From Jiella pacifica (GTDB lineage: Bacteria; Pseudomonadota; Alphaproteobacteria; Rhizobiales; Rhizobiaceae), in assembly GCF_010500815.1 (NCBI RefSeq), contig NZ_JAAAMG010000010.1, positions 1-64,000 on the forward strand: a stretch of 64,000 nt of DNA, written 5' to 3'. Each line of letters begins with the position of its first letter. Positions within the stretch are counted from its first letter, which is position 1. The notes below the pieces were generated by a model. The model was not told the origin of the DNA, searched no databases, and saw only the letters and a list, made by a program, of their open reading frames with translations. Below are positions 53,935-63,000 of this stretch, piece by piece. A program made the position numbers and the translations under genes.

Positions 53935-54791
53935 CAACGTTCGCCCTTCAGCGCCCGTCGCATGGCGTCGGCAATGGCCAGCGCGTCGCGGTTGGCCGGC
54001 ACGTTGTGAACCCTGATGACGTCGGCCCCGCGCTCGCGCAGAAGCACGCTCGTCGCCGCCGTGGCGATGTCGGGCTCCGGATCGGCTCTGCCGATCGCGC
54101 CGCGGACGAAGCGCTTGCGTGAGGTGCCGACGAGCAGCGGATAGCCGAGCGCCATGACCTCGTGGACGCGAGCGAGCAGAATGAGGTTCTCCGGCCCGTC
54201 CTTCGCGAAGCCGAAGCCGGGGTCGAGGACGATCGCCTCGTCCTCGACCCCGGCGGCCTTGGCGATTTCGAGGGAGCGGCGGAGGAAATGGAACTGGTCT
54301 TCGATGACGTCGGCAAGTTTGTCCCGGTCGCGTCCGGTATGCATGAGGCAGAGCCCCGCGCCGGTCTTCGCCGCGACCTCGGCGATCGCCGGTTCGCGCT
54401 GGGCGCCGTGGACGTCGTTGATGATGTGCGCGCCGGCTTCGACCGCCAGCCTTGCCGTCTCCGCCCGATAGGTGTCGACCGAGATCAGGCAGTCGGAGCA
54501 CCGCACGAGTTCCTCGATCACCGGCAGAATCCGGCGCTGTTCCTCGGCGGCATCGACGGGCGTCGCCCCCGGCCGGGTGGATTCTCCGCCGATGTCGATG
54601 ATCGACGCGCCCTGCTCGACCATCCTCAGCGATTCGGCGACCGCCGCCCCCACCGAGGCGTAGCGCCCGCCGTCGGAAAAGCTGTCGGGCGTCGCGTTGA
54701 GGACACCCATGATGGTCGCGGTCTCGCCGAGAACGAGGCTGCGGCCATGCGCGAGCTTCCAGGTTCCGCCGCGCGGTGAAATCACGTCCAT
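53931..54791 (-). CDS. folP: Dihydropteroate synthase
   Basis: Joins p-aminobenzoate to the pterin pyrophosphate; the sulfonamide target. The protein has 286 residues. Signatures: IMGVLNATPDSFSDGGRYAS, SIIDIGGESTRPGATPVD and LDPGFGFAKDGPENL; GTSRKRFV near the C-terminus is the phosphate-binding loop. MDVISPRGGTW at 54789-54791 is preferred; the frame is open to 55043 but the added sequence is not family-like. Confidence 0.95.
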   Translation of the reverse strand: MDVISPRGGTWKLAHGRSLVLGETATIMGVLNATPDSFSDGGRYASVGAAVAESLRMVEQGASIIDIGGESTRPGATPVDAAEEQRRILPVIEELVRCSDCLISVDTYRAETARLAVEAGAHIINDVHGAQREPAIAEVAAKTGAGLCLMHTGRDRDKLADVIEDQFHFLRRSLEIAKAAGVEDEAIVLDPGFGFAKDGPENLILLARVHEVMALGYPLLVGTSRKRFVRGAIGRADPEPDIATAATSVLLRERGADVIRVHNVPANRDALAIADAMRRALKGERW

Positions 54792-54954
54792 CTGGCTTCC
54801 TCCACGATCCGCTCCGAGCCATCGCGAGCCTTCGGTCCTTTGGGTAACCTCACCGGAAAGATTGCGCAATTGTGTCGCTGGCCGCGCTTGCTTCCCGGCC
54901 CGGTTGAGGTACCGTTGCACGATGGTCTTTCGGCTCCTTCCAGAGGCGGCGCGC

Positions 54955-55563
54955 ATGAAATCGAGGTTCGGGGTGTGCGTGGCGCTGGTCGCGTTCTGTC
55001 TGCCAGCTGTCGCCGGAGCGGCGTCGGTTCGCGAGAAGACCACCTATTTCGCCGTGCGCGGCTCCACCCTTGCCGAGCTCGATCAGGACCTCAACCGGCG
55101 CGGTCCCTTCGTCTCCGATACCGGCATCCGTCATCCGGGCGCCACCCAGGTGAAATTCGACGGAAAGGTCACCTACAAGCGAACGCCGGAAGGCTGCGCC
55201 GTCGACGCGACCAATCTCAGCCTCGACCTCGAGATGACGCTGCCGAAATGGATCCAGCCGAAACGGGTCCCGGCGCACACCAAGCTGATCTGGGAGACGC
55301 TCGAAAAGGACATCCGCCGGCACGAAAACCGCCATGCGGCCATCGCCAGGAACTGGCTGAAGCGGATGGAGTCGGCGATTCGCAATCTGCGCACGGAGCC
55401 GAACTGCTCGGCCATGGAAGAGATGGTGAACACCGTCACGCATCGCTATCTCGCCGGCCACGAACGCGCCCAGATCGAGTTCGACACCATCGAGGGCCGC
55501 GAGGTGAACTTCCGGCTGCGCCGGGCGCTGTCGCGCGCCGTCGAGGCGCAGGGTAGCCGCTGA
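54955..55563 (+). CDS. DUF922 domain protein, possible zinc-dependent protease
   Basis: Secreted protein of 202 residues. The signal peptide is KSRFGVCVALVAFCLPAVAG. The mature part has TTYFAVRGSTLAELDQDLNR at its start, typical of the DUF922 family (Rhizobiales secreted proteins predicted to be Zn proteases). The HENRHAAIA segment is a variant of HExxH. MVFRLLPEAARMKSR is an alternative, longer start. Proteolytic activity is not shown. Confidence 0.85.
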   Translation: MKSRFGVCVALVAFCLPAVAGAASVREKTTYFAVRGSTLAELDQDLNRRGPFVSDTGIRHPGATQVKFDGKVTYKRTPEGCAVDATNLSLDLEMTLPKWIQPKRVPAHTKLIWETLEKDIRRHENRHAAIARNWLKRMESAIRNLRTEPNCSAMEEMVNTVTHRYLAGHERAQIEFDTIEGREVNFRLRRALSRAVEAQGSR

Positions 55564-55702
55564 CACGGTCGTGCCGAGCGGTGTCGGGCTCGATCGTGTA
55601 AGTCGCGATCAGCTCGCCTGAACGTTTCGGACTTCGCTCGCCTGCTGAAGCGCCAGGCCGATCGCTGCTCTTCCTCGACCTTGGCGAGGGGGGAGGCCTG
55701 CC

Positions 55703-56023
55703 TCAGCCCTGCCGCTCGGGGACGTAAAGTACCAACCCGTCGAGTTCGGGCCGGACCTTGATCTGGCACGACAGCCGGGAATTCGGTTGCGGGTCGTGGG
55801 CGAAGTCCAGCATGTCCTCCTCCATCGTCTCCGGTTCGCCGACGCTCTCGCGCCAGGCCTCGTCGACATAGACGTGGCACGTCGCACAGGCGCAGGCGCC
55901 GCCGCATTCGGCCTCGATGCCCGGCACGTCGCCACGGACGGCGTTTTCCATCGCCGTGGTCCCGTCGCGGGCGTCGAGGTCGTAGCGGGTCCCATCCACC
56001 GTCTGGAAGGTGATCTTGGTCAT
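55703..56023 (-). CDS. 2Fe-2S ferredoxin, adrenodoxin/FdVI type
   Basis: Electron-transfer protein of 106 residues. The cluster cysteines are [19 protein letters not shown] (CX5CX2C plus one spare Cys) and the distant C of [10 protein letters not shown]. This is the adrenodoxin/FdVI-like class used with P450s or in Fe-S cluster assembly. ATG 56021-56023 ([11 protein letters not shown]) is used; MSGMTK three codons earlier is also possible. No reductase is adjacent. Confidence 0.94.
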   Translation of the reverse strand: MTKITFQTVDGTRYDLDARDGTTAMENAVRGDVPGIEAECGGACACATCHVYVDEAWRESVGEPETMEEDMLDFAHDPQPNSRLSCQIKVRPELDGLVLYVPERQG

Positions 56024-56251
56024 GCCGGACAAACCTTGGTTGGATATCGCTCGAGGCGCCCCCTGCCCGCCTCACCGAGGCCGAGCGCCGATCGGCGCGG
56101 CAGAATGCGACGCATCGGCTCCGGTGTTAGTGAGCCTACCGCCGACAAGTCAATCGGAACCATTCCAGATTTCGGTAGCGGGCGCGCACATCCACCGGCG
56201 CGCGGCGCTGGCGGATGGGTCCGCACCGGGTCGCGAAGAGCCTCGGCGGTT

Positions 56252-56641
56252 TCAGGCGGTCGAGAGCTCCCTGGCAAAGCGCGCCGTCCGCTCGAGTTCG
56301 TCGAGAAGACCGTCCACCATCGCCGGCCCACCCGGGTCCCGTTCGAGCTCTTCGGCCGCGTCGGCCAGCCGGAAGGCGCCGAGATTGCGGGCTGCGCCCT
56401 TCAGCGCATGGGCGAGCCGGCATCGCTCCTGCGGACCCGCAGCCAGGATCGCCGGCCTCGCGCGCTCGATCTGAATGACGAGAAGCCCCAGCACCTCGAC
56501 CTCGAGCGCCCGATCGCCGGCCGTCTGGCGGGCCAGATGCACGAGATCGATCGGCGAACGACGGGATGGCAGCATCGAACCGCCGGAGCGGCCTTGCGGC
56601 GCCCCGCCGCCCTCGGGCTGTCGTTCGTTCGGCTGCGACAT
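56252..56641 (-). CDS. Hpt-domain phosphotransfer protein
   Basis: Protein of 129 residues with a histidine phosphotransfer domain. The phospho-His motif is RLAHALKGAARNLGAFRLAD. The disordered N-terminus is Gly/Gln/Arg-rich. MSQPNERQPEGG at 56639-56641 has a GGTGGAG Shine-Dalgarno; a longer TTG-start frame to 56731 exists. It is a free-standing phosphorelay carrier that could connect a kinase to regulators elsewhere. It sits just upstream of, and divergent from, the GPR-like gene. Confidence 0.85.
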   Translation of the reverse strand: MSQPNERQPEGGGAPQGRSGGSMLPSRRSPIDLVHLARQTAGDRALEVEVLGLLVIQIERARPAILAAGPQERCRLAHALKGAARNLGAFRLADAAEELERDPGGPAMVDGLLDELERTARFARELSTA

Positions 56642-56731
56642 CGCATTCTCCACCGGCGGCCGCGCCGGATTCGAAACCGCGACGCCATTCATTGAAGCCA
56701 AAGCGGAATCGTCTCGCGGTTCGGTGAGCAA

Positions 56732-57071
56732 TTGGTTAAGGTGACGGCTCGAATCCCCATTGATCGGGCGCCCTGTGTCCTTTCGGCCGATCGATCGTAA
56801 GCCCGCCCACGCAAGCCTTCCGGCGGAAAAAGTTGCAATTGCCCCGTCGTTGTTAACCTTATGTTTAAACTTGTAGGGATTGGCCGGCTTTACGGTTTCT
56901 TTCGGACCGGGGGGCCACTAACATCCTAAGGTGAAAAACCGCGGGCGTTGCGCCCTCGTCCGGCCTCGGTGGCCGTAACGAAATGCGCGAACGCCGGCGG
57001 CCAGACGATGCGGTACCGAGCATCGTCCGGCCACCATGGGCGGATGTAGAGAGTATCGAGGCGCGACGGCC
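56732..57071. other. Intergenic region between the Hpt gene and the GPR-like gene
   Basis: About 340 bp. An AT-rich stretch at 56830-56880 contains two TTAA half-sites (56853 and 56865) spaced 8 bp apart, close to but not matching the CtrA consensus TTAA-N7-TTAA. A short palindrome GGGCGTTGCGCCC lies near 56943. The promoter of the giant gene must be here. No gene or RNA is apparent. Confidence 0.45.
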
Positions 57072-60000
57072 ATGTCCAAGACGAAACCCTTCGATCAGCT
57101 TTCCGACGACACGGTCAACGAGCTGGAAGAGGCGCTTGCCGGGATCGACATCGCGGACGTCGAGATGGAAGAGGCGTCAGCCCCTGCCGCGGCGACCGGC
57201 CATCTCGAAACCTCCACCAGCGAGGAGAACGTCGACGTCGTCCTCTCGCTCGAGGACTTCGAGCGACAGATCAGCGAGACTGCCGGTCAGCTGCGCGACG
57301 AAGACGGCGATGCGGGCCCGGCCGCCGACGAGGCGCCTTCGAACGATGGAGCCGGGCATCGCACCGCCGCCGCGGGATTTGCCGCCGCAGCGGCGGCGGC
57401 TGCCGCCGAGCCCGCGCGCCCATCCGATCGGGCAGCCGATCGGGCAGAAGCCTCCGCCGCCGCGTCTCAGCGGCCGGAACCGCAGGAAGGTCGGTCTTCG
57501 TTCGGCGACCAGCCCCGTGCCTACAGTCAGGCAGCCGCCAATGACGAGGCCCGGCGGAACGCCGTCTGGGCCGAGGCTCTGCTGCAGCGCCGCGCTTCCA
57601 GGACACCGATCTGGATCGCCCTCTTCGCCTCGGTTCTGTGGCTTGTCGGGGTCATGGTCGGCGCCTCCTCGATCTACGGGACCGACATCGAGCTCATCGC
57701 CAGCGGCGCCGGCGACCCGCTGCGCCAGGGCGAAATGCTCGCCCTCCTCGCCATGGCGGTCCTGCCGCCGATCCTGTTCCTGGTGATCGGCCTGATGGTG
57801 CGCCGGTCGGCCGATCTTCGCCTGATGAGCCGCTCACTCGCCGAGGTGGCGATGCGCCTCGCCGAGCCCGAAAGCGTCGCCACCGAGCGGGTGATGAGCG
57901 TCGGCCAAGCGGTGCGCCGGGAAATTTCCGGCCTCGCCGAGGGCGTCGAGCGGGCGCTGTCTCGGACCTCGAACCTGGAAAGCCTCGTGCGCGACGAGGT
58001 CAGCGCCCTCGAACGCGCCTATGCCGACAACGAGGTCAAGATCCGCACGCTGGTCCAGGATCTCGGCAGCGAGCGAGAGGCGATGCTGTCCCATGCCGAG
58101 CGTCTGCGCTCGGCCGTCCTCGGCTCGCACCAGCGACTGGTCGGCGACGTCGAGGCGACGTCGGACGCGGTGCTCGGACGGATCGAGGAGGCTTCGGAGC
58201 GTTTCACGGCCCTCATCGACGAACGCAGCGCCAGCTTCATCACCGATTACGAGACTCGCAATCAGCAGCTCTCCGAACTGTTCGACTCGCGCGGTCGTTC
58301 CTTGCGCGAACAGCTGACCTCCGAGGGTGAGACGCTGCTCTCGCGGCTCGACCAGGTCGCCGAGAATGCCGGCCGCAAGCTTATCGACGTCGGCGAGAAG
58401 GTCGCCGGTGATCTCGACGAGCGCTCGGGCCGGATCGGCGGGGAGTTCGAGGAACGCAGCACGACCCTCGTCGCCCTCCTCGGCGAGCGTGCCGACAGCA
58501 TCAAGCAGGCCATCACTGCCGATTCCGAATCGCTCATCGAACGGATCACCAGCAGCGCCGACCAATCCGTCCGCCGCCTTGCGGAGACCAACGAGACGCT
58601 CGCCCGCGAAAGCGAAGAGCGCAGCCGCGCCCTCGCGGACGGTGTCGAAAGCCGCAGCCAACAGCTCATCCAGGTCTTCGACGAAAAGAGCGCCGCGCTC
58701 GATTCCCGCATGACCGACCTCGGCGACCGTCTCGTCGCCGACATCTCCTTCACCGCCGAAAATGCCACCAGCCAGATAACCTCGGCCGGCGACCAGGTGT
58801 CCCAGGCTCTGGACGACCGCGCCGCTCGGCTCGCGGCGGACTTCGAGGGCCGCAGCCAGCAGCTGCTGTCCGCCTTCGACGAGCGCACGACGGCCATCGT
58901 CGGCGCGGCGAACGGCGCCAGCGAGCGGCTGCTGTCGACGATCACGACGGCGAGCGAATCGGCGGTCGGTCGGCTCGGCGAGACCAGTGCGGTGGTCGCA
59001 CGCACCTTGTCCGAGAAGAGCGACGAGCTGGCGAACGACTTCGACGGTCGCAGCCGCCAGCTGCTCAGCGCCTTCGGCGGCCAGTCCTCCGCGCTTCTGG
59101 AACAGGCGAACGGCACGAGCGAGAGACTGCTCGCGGCGATCACCGGCGCCGGCGAAGTGGCCGTTGGCCGGCTCGGCGAGACCGGCGACACCGTCGCCCG
59201 GGCGCTTGCCGAAGAGAATGCCAAGATCGCCGAGGAGTTCTCAACCCGCGGCCAGTTCCTGCTCAGCGACTTCGCCGAGCGGAGCGCGACGCTGCAGTCG
59301 AACGTCCGCGAGGCAAACGAACAGCTGGTTCTCGGGCTTTCGCTGGGCGCGGAGGGCGCCGCGGCCAGCATCGCAGAAGCCGGCGAGACGGCGGAGCGCA
59401 GCGTCCAGGAGCAGATCGCGCGCCTTTCCGGCGAGTTCGATCGGCATGTCGAACAGGCCGTCGCGACGCTGTCGGAGCGCGGCGAGACGCTGTCCGCTTC
59501 CCTCACCGACACCACGCGCACGCTCGTCAACGAGCTCAGCGGGACGTCCGAGGCCGCCGTTCGCCAGATCGTCGCCTCGACCGAAGCCGCCAACGATACG
59601 CTCGGCACGACCTCGAGCGCGCTGGTTTCGCGGGCGAGCGATATCAGCGAGCAGATGACGTCGGTCGGAACCGAGATCGTCGGCCGGATGATCGCCTCGG
59701 CCGACGCCGCCACCGGCCTCGTGCGCTCGCGCACAGAGATGCTGTCCGAATACGGCGACAAGTTCGTCGAGGCGCTGGCGCAGGCCCTCGACGACCGGAC
59801 GCTGACGATGCGGCTGCAGGGCGAGACCTTCCTTGACGGTCTCGACAGCCTGTTCCGGCAGCGCCTGGAGGCGATCGAGAAGCATGGCGAGGGTTTCACG
59901 GCGGGGATCGCCAAAGAGATCGACGGGCGCCGCGAGCGGCTGGAAGACAGCGCAAACCGCTTCCTGAAGAGCGCCGAAACCGAACTCGGCGAGCGGACGG

Positions 60001-63000
60001 CGCGGATCGAACACCTGCTCTCGGAAAACAACACTGAGATGCTCGGCGGTCTCGATCGACGCCTCGAGGACATCCAAAAAGCCTTCGGCGAACGCGGCCC
60101 GGCACTGCTTGCGGCGATCGAGAACCGGGCCAACGCCATCGAGGTTTCGACCGACCGGGTCTCGGCCGCCCTCACCGATCGCTCGACCGCCTTTGCCCAG
60201 ACCCTCGCCGACCGTACGCGGGAGATCGTCGGAGCCTTCGACAAGGGCCATTCCGATCTCGCCGGCCTCAGCGACGGCGTCGTTCAATCGGCCAACGAGA
60301 CCCTGGAGAAGCGGACGAACGAACTGCGCTCGCTCCTGAGCGACCGCCTGTCGGGCCTCGACGCCCTGCTGGTGGAGCGTACGGGCGGCCTCGCCGAGGC
60401 GCTCGATCAGCGGCTCCTGTCCTTCGATCTCGCGGCTGACAGCCGCATCGACGCGATCAGCGAACGGGCCGGCGAAGTCGGCACCAAGCTCGACAGCGCG
60501 GCCGAGCGGATCCACGGCGTCCTCACCGAGCGCCGCGACGAGATCGAGGTCGTCATGGGCCGCGTCGCGGAAGGGTTCGAGACGAGTTTCGCCAACCGGA
60601 TGCAGACGCTCGAGCAGTCCTTCGCCGGCCAGACCAAGCGCTTTGCGCAGGCCCTCGACGAAGCGCAGCGTCTCGTCACCGAGGACATGGGCGCGCGCAC
60701 CGACCGGATCGCCGAGCGCGTCGAAGCCGTTCTGGCTGAGATCCGCGAAGCGGTCGGCACGGCCGAAGGCCTGCTTGCCGAGGGCCTCGACGAGCGGGCC
60801 GCGGCCTTCTCGGCGCTGTTCGAGGAACGTCGCGGCGCGATCGAGGAACTGCTGACGATGTCGCAGGACCAGATCGTCAATTCGCTCGATCATCGGATCG
60901 ACGCCATCGCCTCCACGCTGGCCGAACGCGGCGCCGAGATGCAGCGCACGATGGATGGGGAAAGCTCCAGCTTCATCAACACGATCGACGAGAAGTCTCA
61001 GGCGCTCTTCGAAAACCTCGATCGGCGGACCGGCGCGCTCAACACGGGCCTTGCCGACCGCCTGCATGCCAACGAGCGGCTGATGGGCGACGCCCAGGAC
61101 GCGCTGCTGTCGAGCTTCGACGCACGCAAAGTCGAGCTTTCGGACATCCTCGACGAGCGGTCGGCGTCGCTCAGCAAGATCGGCGACGAGATGGCGGCGC
61201 AGGTCGCGGCGGCGATCGACGAACGCCTGCGCAACGTCGCCACCGGCTTCGACGTGGTCGTCGACCAGATCGTCGGCGATCTTTCCGAGCGCATCGCCTC
61301 GCTCGGCACGTCGCTGGCGGACACCCGCAACGCTCTGGTCGGGACGGTCGATGCCGAGACCGGGCGGTTCCGTGCCGAGATGGACGAACGGACCCAAGGT
61401 TTCGAGGATCACCTGTCGGTCTCCGCCAGCAGCCAGCTCGTGGCGATCGAAAGCGCCCTGTCGATGGTCGTCGAGGGCCTCGACGAACGACTTTCGCGCC
61501 TTTCGGCCGCGGCCGAGGGCGCCAGGAGCGATGTCGAGAAGGGTCTTTCGGCCGAGCTCGAAAAGCTCCGCCAGACGATCGCCTCGGGGCTCGAGGGCTT
61601 TTCCGGCGAGATCCACGAGAGTGGCCAATCCGTGTCCACCGCGATCGAGACGCGGATCGCCGAGCTCAAGTCGGCGTCCCAGGCTGCCGAGACGGGCGTC
61701 CGCGAAAGCCTCGATCAGCGGATCGAGCGGCTGCAGAGCCTGCTGGCGACCAGCCGCGACGAGGTCTCCGGAACCCTCGATCAGGGGATCGGTTCGATCC
61801 GCGACGAGATCGGCGAACGGGTCAACCTTCTCGCTGAGAATCTCGACGGCCGCACCGCGACCCTGCGGGCCATCATCGAGGACGCCCGCGGCGTTCTCGT
61901 CGAGGGCCTCGACGAGCGGCTCGGCGCCATCCAGCGGGTGGTCGACGGATCGGAAGGCACGCTTCTCGCAGCCCTCGACCAGCGCCGGGACGAGTTCGGC
62001 CGGCAGATCGAAAGCGGCCGCTCGGCGCTCGCCGCGACGCTGGAAGAGCGCGTCACCGCCCTTTCCGACGCCCTGTTCGAAGCCGACCTCAAGCTTGCCA
62101 CCGCCTTCGACGAGCGCCGCGACAGCCTCGCCGCGCTCATCGACGGCGCGGTCTCCTCGGCCGCCGCGACCTTCGAGGACCGGGCGGACGACGTCCGCCG
62201 GACCATCGAGCAGTCGGTCGGCGACGTGTCGCAGACCCTCGAGGGCCGCCGCGAGGATCTCCTCGCCGTCCTCGAAAGCGGTTCGTCGAGCCTGGTCGGC
62301 GCGCTCGACCAGCGCACCGAAGCGATCGCCACCGCCCTCGAACGCGGGCTCGGCAATGTCGAGCGGACGCTGAACGCTCGTGCCGCGACGGTCGCCGAGT
62401 CGATCCGCAACACCATCACCGAAGCGACCACGGCCATGGCGCAGGAGGCCAGCCGCGCCCGCGAAGGCCTGATGGCCGAGAGCGAGAAGGTTTCGACCAG
62501 CGTCGGCGACATCTCGCGGGTGTTCGACACCGCCAGCGAAGCGGCCCGAAGCCGCATCGCGGCCGAGGCCGAGCGTCTCACCGCCCGCCTGGAGGAACTG
62601 GCGAGCCAGCTGTCCGAACGCACCGAAAGCGCCGGCACGAAGCTCGTCACCGAGGGCGGCCGGATCGCCGAGACGATCACCGGTTCGGCCGAGGCGATCC
62701 GTTCCCTGTCGGAGGAGTCGCGTTCGCGCTTCGCCACGGAGGCTGAGGCCCTGGCCAACCAGATCGCCGGGCTCACCCACGGTATCCGCAAGGAAACCGA
62801 CGAGGTGCGCGAGCAGCTGACGCAGCAGCGCATGGCCTTGGTCGACACGCTGTCCGGCATCTCCGGCGTCGTGGCGGGCGAGTTCGATCGCAACACCGAG
62901 ACCTTTGCCGAGCGGATCACCACCGCCGCCGACGAGCTGCGGCAGATCGCCGAGGACAACCGCTCGCGCTTTGCCGGCGACACGAACCGGCTCGCCGCTG

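Noticed and set aside
59241-62780. 1179-residue open frame on the minus strand
   Set aside because: Antisense to the GPR-like gene in a GC-rich, repeat-biased region; composition is Gly/Arg/Asp-rich with no domain. Frames at 58262-60244 and 61781-63691 are rejected for the same reason.
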